Shown: positions 1 to 6,623 of the stretch, in pieces
How the letters are laid out: every line of letters begins with the position of its first letter
Position numbering within the stretch: the first letter of the stretch is position 1
NCBI GenBank assembly: GCA_050725495.1
Contig: JBOHHM010000309.1
Coordinates: 1 to 13,497, forward strand
Direction: 5' to 3'
Origin: JBOHHM01 sp050725495
GTDB taxonomy: Bacteria; Pseudomonadota; Gammaproteobacteria; Burkholderiales; Burkholderiaceae_C
Length of the DNA: 13,497 nt
Position numbers and translations under genes: made by a program
Notes under the pieces: generated by a model
The model's database searches: none
The model's input: the letters and a program-made list of their open reading frames with translations, nothing else
What the model was told of the DNA's origin: nothing

Positions 1-764
1 TGGTTCGCGAGCTCGGCCTGCAGCGCGTAGTCCAGCGGGTCGCCGGCCTCCTCGTACCAGAACAGGTCGTAGTCGGACAGGGCCTTGGCGTAGTCGATGG
101 CCGTCTTGAGATCGAAGCGGCCGTTGGCGTCGACCGCCAGCTTCTGCCCCGGCCCGAGCAGGCGCAGCACGGCTTCGATGCGCTGGCAGTCCTCGGCCAG
201 CGAAGCGCCGCCGATCTTTTTCTTGACGACCGAATAGCCGCGCTCGAGGTAGCTGCGCATTTCACGCTCCAGTCCCTCGAGGCCCTGGCCGGGCCAGTAG
301 TAGCCGCCCGCGGCATAGACGAAGACCCGACGGTTGGCCGTGCCGTTGCCGTAGCGCTCGGCCAGCAGCTGGTACAGCGGCTTGCCTTCGATCTTGGCCA
401 CCGCGTCCCAGATCGCCATGTCGATGGTGCCGACCGCGACCGAGCGCTCGCCATGGCCGCCCGGCTTTTCGTTGCTCATCATCGTGGCCCAGACCTTGTG
501 CGGGTCGAGGTTGTTGCGCTGCTCGTCGAGCAGGCTCGTCGGATCGGCCTCGAGCACGCGTGGACGAAAGCGCTCGCGGATCAACGAGCCCTGGCCGTAG
601 CGGCCGTTCGAGTTGAAGCCGTAGCCGATCACCGGCTTGCCGTCGCGGATCACGTCGGTGACCACGGCCACCAGGCTCAGGGTCATCTTCGAGAAATCGA
701 TGTAGGCATTGCGGATATTGGATTTGATGGGTTTGGTCGCTTCACGGATGTCGACGATTTTCAT
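1..764 (-). CDS. Enolase-superfamily acid-sugar dehydratase, probable D(-)-tartrate dehydratase (3' end cut by window edge)
   Basis: Translating the minus strand from the ATG at 762-764 gives 254 residues without a stop before the window edge; the family is usually about 390 residues, so the C-terminal third is missing. Visible superfamily features are the K-x-K catalytic pair (K181/K183, here in the run KKKIGG), the first metal ligand D212 in DANGRF and the second, E238, in WYEEAGDP. The third metal ligand and the catalytic His lie beyond the edge. The N-terminal capping segment, including GYGFNSNGRYGQG (residues 47-59) and NEKPGGHGERS (98-108), matches my recollection of Bradyrhizobium TarD, which dehydrates D-tartrate to oxaloacetate, and the catalytic residues fall within one position of that enzyme's numbering. 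A GGGAG ribosome-binding site lies 8 nt before the ATG. It is the last visible gene of the leftward operon, 28 bp after the dehydrogenase. Superfamily membership is firm; tartrate as the substrate is inferred. Confidence 0.85.
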   Translation of the reverse strand, partial: MKIVDIREATKPIKSNIRNAYIDFSKMTLSLVAVVTDVIRDGKPVIGYGFNSNGRYGQGSLIRERFRPRVLEADPTSLLDEQRNNLDPHKVWATMMSNEKPGGHGERSVAVGTIDMAIWDAVAKIEGKPLYQLLAERYGNGTANRRVFVYAAGGYYWPGQGLEGLEREMRSYLERGYSVVKKKIGGASLAEDCQRIEAVLRLLGPGQKLAVDANGRFDLKTAIDYAKALSDYDLFWYEEAGDPLDYALQAELAN

Positions 765-792
765 GGTGGGGTCTCCCGGTTCGGGTTGAAAC

Positions 793-1488
793 TCAGCGCG
801 CCAGCGAGGCGCCGCCGCAGATCTGGATGTCCTGCCCGGTGATCGCCGCAGCCATGGGCGAGAGCAGGAAGCTCACCAGCGCCGCGATCTCGTCGGGCCG
901 GATCAGGCGGCCCATCGGCGGCAGCTTCGGCGCCGCGCTCTGGCGCGCCGGGTCGTCGAGCATCGCGGTTTGCGTGGCCGCCGGCGAGACCACGTTGACG
1001 GTGACCCCAGACGCCACGACCTCGGCGGCCCAGCTGCGCGCGAGGCCTATCAGTGCCGCCTTGGTGGCCGCGTACTGGCTGCGCCCGGCCACACCCTGGG
1101 CAACGCGGCTGCCCAGCAAGACGACACGCCCGTGGCCCTGTGCCGCCATCGCGGGCACGATCACATCGGCAATACGTGAGACGGCATCCACATGCAGGCG
1201 CCACATCAGCTCGGCGTCCTGGGGCTGCAAGCTGCCGAGCGGGCCGACGCGCAGCGCGCCCGCGGCGTGCACCAGGGCGTGGACGCCGGGCACGGAGCGG
1301 GCCGCCGCTTGCGCCGCGGCGCCATCGCACAAATCGACCTGCACGGCCTGGAAGGCCGCATGCGCGATGCGCGGTGCCGAGATGTCGAAGCCGCGCACCT
1401 GCCAGCCCTCGGCCAGCAGTTGCTCGGCGATGGCCATGCCGATGCCCGAGCTGCTGCCCGTGACGATGGCGACGCGCTCATTCGGCAC
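793..1488 (-). CDS. Short-chain dehydrogenase/reductase (SDR), GTG start
   Basis: A 231-residue classical SDR, slightly shorter than the usual ~250. The Rossmann motif TGSSSGIG is at residues 10-17. An acidic residue ends strand beta-2 (D35 in GFDIS), which usually means NAD(H) rather than NADP(H). Catalytic residues are S127 (LLGS) and the Y139-x3-K143 pair in YAATK. Two departures from consensus are visible: NNAG reads HAAG (74-77), and the helix-4 Asn of the catalytic tetrad appears to be His99 in the segment RLHVD. The start is GTG at 1486-1488, supported by AGGGG 8 nt upstream, and it overlaps the end of the upstream Bug gene by 11 nt, so translation is probably coupled. It is third in the leftward operon and probably oxidises or reduces a hydroxy-acid intermediate of the pathway. 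The substrate cannot be read from the sequence. Confidence 0.9.
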   Translation of the reverse strand: MPNERVAIVTGSSSGIGMAIAEQLLAEGWQVRGFDISAPRIAHAAFQAVQVDLCDGAAAQAAARSVPGVHALVHAAGALRVGPLGSLQPQDAELMWRLHVDAVSRIADVIVPAMAAQGHGRVVLLGSRVAQGVAGRSQYAATKAALIGLARSWAAEVVASGVTVNVVSPAATQTAMLDDPARQSAAPKLPPMGRLIRPDEIAALVSFLLSPMAAAITGQDIQICGGASLAR

Positions 1489-2443
1489 GGATGTTCCCCT
1501 CGCTGATGATCTTCTGCGAGCAGACCATGTCTTCGCTCTGGAAGCGCACGAAATCCTCGGTCGTTCCCGGCGTGAGCAGCAGCCCTTGCTGAACCAGCTT
1601 CTCGCGCATGTCGGTCGCCAGCGCCTTGTTGACTTCGGCGTTGAGGCGCTGCGTCACCTCCTTCGGTAGTTGGGCCGGGCCCCACAGGCCGTACCAACTG
1701 TAGAACTCATAGCCGGGCACGGTTTCCGCCACCGTCTGCACATCGGGCAGGGTCGGCACGCGCGCCTTGGACGTAACCGCCACCACCCGCAGCATCCCGC
1801 TCTTGCTGAAAGAAACGGAGCCCAGGATGGGATCGATGAACCCATCGATCTGTCCGCCAATCAGATCCTGGTAGGCCGGAGCCGAACCCTTGTAGGGCAC
1901 GATCGTGTACTCGATGCCGCTGGCGCGCTTGAGCAACTCAGTCGACAAGTGGCCCGCAGACCCATTGGAGCCAATGGCAAAGGTCAATTTGGCGGGATGG
2001 GCCTTGGCATGCGCAATCAAGCTCTTGACGTCCGTGATGGGCAGGTTCTTGTTGACCGCGATCGCCAGCGGCGCCTTGGCAACCAGGGCCACGGGCTGGA
2101 AGTCCTTGACCACGTCGTAGGGCGCTGACTTCGTCACCATCGGCGTCGTGGTGAAGGTCGACGGGCTGAACAGCAGGGTGTAGCCGTCGGCCGGCGCCTT
2201 GGCCACGGCACTGGCACCGATCGTGCCGCCGCCGCCGGCGCGGTTTTCGACGATGAAGGCCTGGCCCGTCTGCTCGCTGAGCTTTTGTGCCAGCATGCGG
2301 CCCACAGTGTCGAGCGTCCCACCCGGCGGGAACGGAATGATCACCTTGACCGGTTTTGTGGGGTAGGCCTGGGCCAGCACTGCCGAGGCAGCTCCCAACA
2401 GCATAGCTGCCGTGACACTGCGGACGAAATTTCTGCGTTGCAT
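1478..2443 (-). CDS. Tripartite tricarboxylate transporter substrate-binding protein (Bug/TctC family)
   Basis: A 321-residue periplasmic binding protein of the usual Bug length. The N-terminus carries a Tat-like motif (QRRNFVRSV, residues 2-10), a hydrophobic stretch and a probable cleavage site after AQA (residue 26). The mature protein opens with the Bug signature YPTKPVKVIIPFPPGGTLD (27-45) and then ENRAGGGGTIGA. Known Bug proteins bind carboxylates or amides in the periplasm and deliver them to a TctA/TctB membrane complex. No such membrane genes occur in this window, so the partner must be encoded elsewhere. The start at 2443 is preceded by GGAGA at 8 nt. It lies 30 bp after the DapA-like gene and overlaps the SDR gene, so it belongs to the operon and probably captures the compound that the operon degrades. 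Confidence 0.93.
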   Translation of the reverse strand: MQRRNFVRSVTAAMLLGAASAVLAQAYPTKPVKVIIPFPPGGTLDTVGRMLAQKLSEQTGQAFIVENRAGGGGTIGASAVAKAPADGYTLLFSPSTFTTTPMVTKSAPYDVVKDFQPVALVAKAPLAIAVNKNLPITDVKSLIAHAKAHPAKLTFAIGSNGSAGHLSTELLKRASGIEYTIVPYKGSAPAYQDLIGGQIDGFIDPILGSVSFSKSGMLRVVAVTSKARVPTLPDVQTVAETVPGYEFYSWYGLWGPAQLPKEVTQRLNAEVNKALATDMREKLVQQGLLLTPGTTEDFVRFQSEDMVCSQKIISEGNIRAE

Positions 2444-2473
2444 ACGCTTGTCTCCGTTGGGGGTTGGCGCGGC

Positions 2474-3406
2474 TTAGCGCTTGAGCAGGCCCGCATTGGC
2501 GAGGGCAGCGCGCAGAGCGGCCATCTCGGCCTCGTTGGGCGCTTCGGTGGGAGGGCGTGCAATCGGGTTGTCGATCACGCCCGCCAGATACATGCCGGCC
2601 TTCATGCGCGCATGGGCTTCGCCCGTGGGCTCGCCGCCGCCGTAGACGGCGTCCTTCAGCGGCGTGATCACGTCCTGGATCTGCATCGCGCGCTTGAGGT
2701 CGCCGGCCTTCACCGCCTCCCACAGCTCGTTGATCAGGCCGGGGATGAAGGTCGCGAAACCGACCAGCGCACCGTCGACACCCTGCACCATCGAGGCCAG
2801 CAGGTATTCGTCGTGGCAGGTCAGGATGGCTTTGGACGGATCGGCCGCGCGGATCGCCTGGATGTCGCTCGCGTATTTGTTCATGTCGCGCTGGCCGACC
2901 TTGAAGGCCCGCACATAGGGCAGCTTCGCCAGCATCGCGAGCGTGGCCGACGAATACGAGGCGCGGGTCCAGGCGGGGTAGACATGGGCGATCAGGTCCA
3001 GGCCGGTCTCGGCAATCGCAGCGAAGTAATCCTTGACATGGTCGGGGCGAAAGCCGAAGCGCAGCCAGTGGTGTGGCGGCATCACGTCCAGGCCCTTGGC
3101 GCCGGCCTCGCGCGCCATCGCCGCGTGCTCCTGGGCGTCCTTGATGCCTTCGCAGACAATGGACGAGATCACGGGCAGCTTGCCCTTGAGTTCATCGGCG
3201 ACGATGCGCGTGACCTGAGCGCGCTCACGGGCTGTGAGGGAAAACACCTCGCCGGTATGTCCGTTGGTCATCACGGCGACCACCCCGGGCTGCTGGGCCA
3301 GCCAGGACGCGAGGCGGCGCAGCGCGGGCTCGTCGATGCGGTGGTCGGGCGTGAAGGTGCAGGCGATCGCGGGGATGATTCCGCGGTAGTTCTCGATGGT
3401 GGGCAT
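2474..3406 (-). CDS. Dihydrodipicolinate synthase/N-acetylneuraminate lyase (DapA) family protein
   Basis: A 310-residue class I (Schiff-base) aldolase-type TIM barrel, typical length for the family. The open frame extends further upstream, but the ATG at 3404-3406 is chosen because AGGAGAG precedes it at good spacing and because the family N-terminus (YRGIIPAIACTF) starts there. The substrate-carboxylate motif is TNGHTGE (47-53), the counterpart of GTTGE. The Schiff-base lysine is K169 in AFKVGQRD, and the conserved tyrosine is probably Y143 (HVYP). The position normally holding the tyrosine relay residue of true DapA (PYY-type motif) reads PPHHW (110-114). It is therefore probably not lysine-pathway DapA but a catabolic member acting on a 2-keto acid or sugar-acid derivative. 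It is the first gene of the leftward operon, divergent from a LysR gene. The family assignment is firm; the reaction is not known. Confidence 0.92.
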   Translation of the reverse strand: MPTIENYRGIIPAIACTFTPDHRIDEPALRRLASWLAQQPGVVAVMTNGHTGEVFSLTARERAQVTRIVADELKGKLPVISSIVCEGIKDAQEHAAMAREAGAKGLDVMPPHHWLRFGFRPDHVKDYFAAIAETGLDLIAHVYPAWTRASYSSATLAMLAKLPYVRAFKVGQRDMNKYASDIQAIRAADPSKAILTCHDEYLLASMVQGVDGALVGFATFIPGLINELWEAVKAGDLKRAMQIQDVITPLKDAVYGGGEPTGEAHARMKAGMYLAGVIDNPIARPPTEAPNEAEMAALRAALANAGLLKR

Positions 3407-3544
3407 GGGTCTCTCCTGTTGAATAATGGCGCGGCGGCCTGTTCCGTCGCCGCAGCGCGGCTGGGGTGCTGCGAATTGTGGGCGGCATGGGCTGCGCTGA
3501 CCAATGCTGCTTTTCTCTGCTTTCATGCTTTCAAAGCACCGACC
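3407..3544. promoter_or_regulatory. Divergent promoter region between the catabolic operon and its LysR gene
   Basis: This is 138 bp between divergent genes. For the leftward operon a candidate sigma-70 promoter reads TTGGTC (complement of 3499-3504), an 18-bp spacer, and CACAAT (complement of 3475-3480), placing transcription start near 3468. A LysR-type site is centred at 3532, about 64 bp upstream of that start, which is the canonical LysR recognition position. No convincing promoter or ribosome-binding site for the rightward LysR gene is visible. Promoter hexamers match 4 of 6 consensus bases each, so the call rests mainly on the geometry. Confidence 0.5.
3518..3538. promoter_or_regulatory. 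LysR-type operator: perfect T-N11-A dyad with a tandem half-site
   Basis: Positions 3526-3538 read TGCTTT-C-AAAGCA, a perfect 6-bp dyad around one base that fits the LysR T-N11-A pattern. The left half is duplicated in tandem: TGCTTTCA occurs at 3518-3525 and again at 3526-3533. The site ends 6 bp before the LysR start codon, so binding there could repress the regulator's own gene while activating the leftward operon. Confidence 0.6.
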
Positions 3545-4450
3545 ATGAACCTGACCTGGCTCGACGACTACCTGGCCCTGGCGGCCACGGGCAATTTCTC
3601 GCGCGCGGCCGAGGAGCGCTGCATGACCCAGCCCGCGTTCAGCCGGCGCATCCGCGCGCTCGAAGAGTGGCTGGGCGTCGTGCTGTTCGACCGCACGACG
3701 CACCCGGCCACGCTGACCGAGACCGGTCTGTGGTTTCGCACGGTGGCCGACGAGATCCTGGCCCGCGTCGCGCGCGTGCCCGACGAGGCGCGGGCCGTCG
3801 CCGACGCCAGTTCAGCGACGCTGAGGTTTGCCGCCACCCATGCCTTGTCACTGAGCTTCCTGCCGGCCTGGCTGCGCAGCCTCGAATCGCGCACGACCAT
3901 CGGGGCGATCCAGCTGGTCTCCGACGTGCTGCAGCAGTGCGAGGCGCTGATGCTGCAGGGCCGCGTGCAGTTCCTGCTGTGCCATGCCCATGAGCTGGTG
4001 CCGGCGCGGCTCGATCCCTCGAACTACCGCTCGCTGAAAATCGGCACCGACGCCCTGGTCCCCGTGACGGCGGCCGACGCCTCGGGCCGGCCGCTTCACC
4101 GCCTGTCCAAGGTCGGCCAAGGACGGGTGCCGGTGCTGGCCTACAGCGCCGAGTCAGGGCTGGGGCGTCTGGTGCGCGCGCTGCGCGGAGCGGCGCTGGA
4201 AGAGGCGCGGGTCGAGACGGTCTTCACCGCGCACCTCGCGACGGTTCTGAAGACCATGGCGCTGCAGGGCCGGGGCCTGGCCTGGCTGCCGATGAGCCTG
4301 ATCGAAGACGAGCTGCGCGACGGTCGCTTGGTCGAGGCCGGCGAGGCCGACTGGCGGGTCGAGGTCGAGATTCGCCTGTTCCGCCGCCAAGCCGCAGAGC
4401 CACCGGCGGCCGAAGCGTTCTGGCGCGCAGCCTCCGAGGCCCATGGCTGA
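3545..4450 (+). CDS. LysR-family transcriptional regulator of the adjacent catabolic operon
   Basis: A 301-residue protein of standard LysR length. The winged helix-turn-helix occupies about residues 1-60: WLDDYLALAATGNFSRAA, TQPAFSRRIRALE, then LFDRTTHPATLTETG. The rest is a periplasmic-binding-protein-like effector domain. The QPAFSRRIRALE recognition helix resembles the HypT/YjiE branch of LysR proteins, but that is a similarity in one segment and not a functional assignment. The ATG at 3545 is chosen because the LysR N-terminus begins there, although the frame is open upstream. No good ribosome-binding site precedes it. The gene diverges from the four-gene leftward operon with a T-N11-A dyad between them, the classic arrangement for a LysR activator controlled by the pathway substrate or an intermediate. 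Confidence 0.93.
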   Translation: MNLTWLDDYLALAATGNFSRAAEERCMTQPAFSRRIRALEEWLGVVLFDRTTHPATLTETGLWFRTVADEILARVARVPDEARAVADASSATLRFAATHALSLSFLPAWLRSLESRTTIGAIQLVSDVLQQCEALMLQGRVQFLLCHAHELVPARLDPSNYRSLKIGTDALVPVTAADASGRPLHRLSKVGQGRVPVLAYSAESGLGRLVRALRGAALEEARVETVFTAHLATVLKTMALQGRGLAWLPMSLIEDELRDGRLVEAGEADWRVEVEIRLFRRQAAEPPAAEAFWRAASEAHG

Positions 4451-4457
4451 GCGCTGA

Positions 4458-4476
4458 TCAGGTTCTCAGAGCCTGA
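4458..4476. terminator. Imperfect 19-bp palindrome at the convergent gene ends
   Basis: Arms TCAGGTTCT (4458-4466) and AGAGCCTGA (4468-4476) flank one central base; the single mismatch (T opposite G) can pair as U-G in RNA. It starts 8 bp after the LysR stop and overlaps the stop codon of the convergent Bug gene, so it could form a hairpin in both transcripts. There is no T-tract on either side, so it is at best a weak or factor-assisted terminator. Confidence 0.35.
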
Positions 4477-5467
4477 CGCCCGCGGCTTTGACGGTCGGGG
4501 CCAGCGTCGCCACCTGCTCCTTGACAAAGCTGGTAAAGCCGGCCGCGCTGCCGGGGCTCACCGTGATGCCCAGCTCCAGCATCTTCTTCCTGATCTCGGC
4601 CTGGGCCAGGATCTCGTTGCAGGCCGCGTTCAGCCGCGCCACGACCTCGGCCGGCATCTTGGCCGGGCCGGACAGGCCGAAGAAGTTGTCCAGCACCAGT
4701 TTGCGGTAGCCGAACTCGACCACGCTGGGCACGTCCGGCACCAGCGGCGAACGGCTGGCCGAGGTCACGGCCACCGGCACCAGCTGGCCGCTCTTGAAAT
4801 AGGGCACATAGGCGGTCAGCACATCGACGCCGATGGGAACGACGCCGGCGATCAGGTCGGTGGTCATGGGCGCGCCGCCGCGGTAGGGCACATGGACCAG
4901 GTTCACGCCCATGACCTTCTTCATGAGTTCGCCATAGATGTGGCCGATCGAGGCCGGGCCGCCCGAGCCGAAGTCGAGCCGGCCGGCCTTGCGCGCTTGG
5001 GCCTCCAGGTCCGTCATGGTCTTGATCGGGGCTGCCGGGTTGGCCATCACGACGCAGGGCGCGGTGCCGATCAGCGCGATATGGGTGAAGCCCTCGACCG
5101 GATCGTAGGGCTGTTTCTCCAGCGCGAACGGGCCGATCGAGATCGGCGTGGAATTGCTGAGCATCAGCGTGTAGCCGTCGGCCGGCGCCTGCGTCACGAC
5201 CAGGCCGCCGACGCTGCCGCCGGCGCCCGGGCGGTTGTCCACCACGACCGGCGTGCCGAGTTTCCTGGCCAGCTGCTCGGCCATCACGCGCGCCACGATG
5301 TCGCTGGCGCCGCCGGCCGGAAAGGTCACGATGATCTTGATCGGCCGGTCGGGCCAGCTTGCCAGGGCCGGCAGGGACAGGGCGGCGGCCCCGGCTGCGA
5401 GCGCCTGCAGGAGGGCGGTGCGGCGCGTGATACGGGAGGCGCCATGAACGGGAGGGGCTGAACGCAT
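4466..5467 (-). CDS. Tripartite tricarboxylate transporter substrate-binding protein (Bug/TctC family), second copy
   Basis: A 333-residue Bug protein. An upstream in-frame ATG at 5488 would add seven codons, but the ATG at 5465-5467 is preceded by AAGGAG at 5 nt and is preferred. The N-terminus has a Tat-like twin arginine (RITRRTALLQAL, about residues 12-23), a hydrophobic Ala/Leu-rich core and a probable cleavage after ALA near residue 37. The mature start SWPDRPIKIIVTFPAGGASD (38-57) is the Bug signature, followed by VVDNRPGAGGSVGG. It differs clearly from the Bug protein at 1478-2443, so it is a paralogue and not a recent duplicate. The nearest gene is a LysR regulator 73 bp upstream on the same strand. 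No TctA/TctB partner is present. It presumably binds an organic acid in the periplasm; the ligand is unknown. Confidence 0.93.
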   Translation of the reverse strand: MRSAPPVHGASRITRRTALLQALAAGAAALSLPALASWPDRPIKIIVTFPAGGASDIVARVMAEQLARKLGTPVVVDNRPGAGGSVGGLVVTQAPADGYTLMLSNSTPISIGPFALEKQPYDPVEGFTHIALIGTAPCVVMANPAAPIKTMTDLEAQARKAGRLDFGSGGPASIGHIYGELMKKVMGVNLVHVPYRGGAPMTTDLIAGVVPIGVDVLTAYVPYFKSGQLVPVAVTSASRSPLVPDVPSVVEFGYRKLVLDNFFGLSGPAKMPAEVVARLNAACNEILAQAEIRKKMLELGITVSPGSAAGFTSFVKEQVATLAPTVKAAGVRL

Positions 5468-5472
5468 GGGGA

Positions 5473-5478
5473 CTCCTT
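5473..5478 (-). promoter_or_regulatory. Ribosome-binding site that fixes the start of the second Bug gene
   Basis: The complement reads AAGGAG and ends 5 nt before the ATG at 5465-5467. This favours that start over the in-frame ATG at 5486-5488, which lies upstream of this site. Confidence 0.7.
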
Positions 5479-5540
5479 TGCGGGACAACAGGCAGACGCG
5501 CCCCCAAGTTTGTCCGCAACGCCGTCTTCATACAAGCCGG

Positions 5541-6497
5541 TCAGCGCGAAAACGCCTTGGCAGCTGAGCGCGCCAGGGTTTGCCGCAGCCATTCGTGGGC
5601 GCTTTGCTGCTGCACCCGCCTGTGCCACAGCGCATCCACATGGACGGTAGGCACATCGAACGGCAGTTCGCGCAGCACCAGCTCGTCGGCAATGCCGGTC
5701 ACGCTCACAAAGTGGCGCGGCAGCACGGTCAGCAGGTTGGAATTGGCCACCACGCGGCCGGCGGTGAAGAACTGGTTGATCGTGAGCACGATGCGGCGCT
5801 CGCGCCCGAGCGCGGCCAGGGCCTCGTCGATGAAGCCATAGGGCCGGCCCGAGAAGCTCACCAGCAGGTGGCGTGCGGCGCAGTAGCGGTTGATGGTGAA
5901 CGGTCCGCTGGCCAGCGGGTGGTCGCGCCGCATCACGCAGACATACTCGCCGTCGTACAGCCGCTGGTGGGCAAAGGCCACGGCTTCGCCGGCCTGGGCA
6001 CGGGCCGTCAGGTCGGCCAGCACGGCGGGAAAGTAGCCGATCGCCAGGTCAGCCGCGGCCTCGTCGAGCAGGCGGCGCGGGTCGCGCGTGGTCAGCGGGA
6101 TCGCCCGGATCGAGACGCCCGGCGCCTCGCTCTCGATGATCTCGACCAGGCCTGGAATCAGCTCGGCCGCAGTCGCGTCGGCCAGCGCCAGCACGAAGGT
6201 GGTGTTGGCCTCGCCGGGCACAAAATGGCTGGGTACCAGAGATTCCTGCAACTGGCGCAAGGCCTCGCGCACGGCCGGCCACAGGGCCAGCGCGCGCGGC
6301 GTGGGCTGCATGCCCTGGCCGCTGCGTCGCACGAGCTCGTCGCCCAGGGTCTCGCGCAGGCGGCGCAAGGCGTTGCTCACGGCCGGCTGGGTCAGCGACA
6401 GGTTGCGCGCGGCCCGGGTCAGGCTGCGCTCGGCCATCACCTCGTCGAATACGCGCAGCAAGTTGAGGTCCAGGGTGCGGAAATTGGGCGGCGTCAT
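5541..6497 (-). CDS. LysR-family transcriptional regulator (NodD-like type)
   Basis: A 318-residue LysR protein. The DNA-binding domain is at about residues 8-68: LDLNLLRVFDEVMAERSLTRAA, then TQPAVSNALRRLRETLGD and LVRRSGQGMQPTPRAL. The DLNLL opening with QPAVSNALRRLR is typical of the NodD/LeuO-like branch. The effector domain fills the rest. The ATG at 6495-6497 matches the family N-terminus but has no clear Shine-Dalgarno sequence. The gene is followed after 73 bp by the Bug gene at 4466-5467 on the same strand, so the two may be co-transcribed, with the Bug ligand or its metabolite as a plausible effector (inference). A dyad at 6506-6525 directly upstream suggests autoregulation. Confidence 0.92.
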   Translation of the reverse strand: MTPPNFRTLDLNLLRVFDEVMAERSLTRAARNLSLTQPAVSNALRRLRETLGDELVRRSGQGMQPTPRALALWPAVREALRQLQESLVPSHFVPGEANTTFVLALADATAAELIPGLVEIIESEAPGVSIRAIPLTTRDPRRLLDEAAADLAIGYFPAVLADLTARAQAGEAVAFAHQRLYDGEYVCVMRRDHPLASGPFTINRYCAARHLLVSFSGRPYGFIDEALAALGRERRIVLTINQFFTAGRVVANSNLLTVLPRHFVSVTGIADELVLRELPFDVPTVHVDALWHRRVQQQSAHEWLRQTLARSAAKAFSR

Positions 6498-6505
6498 CGG
6501 GTTGA

Positions 6506-6525
6506 TTAATCACAATGGTGAATAA
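6506..6525. promoter_or_regulatory. LysR-type dyad directly upstream of the second LysR gene
   Basis: The arms TTAATCAC (6506-6513) and GTGAATAA (6518-6525) match as an inverted repeat at 7 of 8 positions around AATG, and contain a T-N11-A pattern at 6510-6522. The site lies 9-28 bp before the start codon and just downstream of the predicted transcription start, a position suited to autorepression. Confidence 0.45.
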
Positions 6526-6536
6526 CTAACATCATC

Positions 6537-6565
6537 AATATAAAGTTGAACAACATCAGTGGAAA
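6537..6565 (-). promoter_or_regulatory. Candidate sigma-70 promoter of the second LysR gene
   Basis: On the minus strand TTTCCA (complement of 6560-6565), a 17-bp spacer and TATATT (complement of 6537-6542; 5 of 6 consensus bases) form a well-spaced promoter in a locally AT-rich stretch. Transcription would start near 6530, giving a leader of about 33 nt. It interleaves with the rightward promoter at 6546-6574. Confidence 0.5.
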
Positions 6566-6574
6566 CCCTAGTAT
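6546..6574 (+). promoter_or_regulatory. Candidate sigma-70 promoter of the 146-aa membrane protein gene
   Basis: TTGAAC (6546-6551), a 17-bp spacer and TAGTAT (6569-6574) give four matches per hexamer with ideal spacing. Transcription would start near 6581, about 42 nt before the ATG at 6624. Confidence 0.5.
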
Positions 6575-6623
6575 CTCGGTACGCGATAGGCAATTCGCCC
6601 AAGCGTACGAAAGGAAATCCATC

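Noticed and set aside
2285..3544. Long rightward open frame continuing into the LysR gene, suggesting a fusion protein
   Set aside because: It runs antisense through the Bug and DapA-like genes, has low-complexity Arg/Gly/His-rich composition, and the LysR family N-terminus begins exactly at 3545.
3407..3703. N-terminal extension of the DapA-like frame on the minus strand
   Set aside because: The extension is antisense to the LysR DNA-binding region and unlike the family, whereas the ATG at 3404-3406 has a good ribosome-binding site.
5480..5517. Bulged inverted repeat GCGGGACAA / TTGTCCGC between the second LysR and Bug genes
   Set aside because: The pairing has a bulge, the arms are short and there is no promoter or terminator context to give it meaning.
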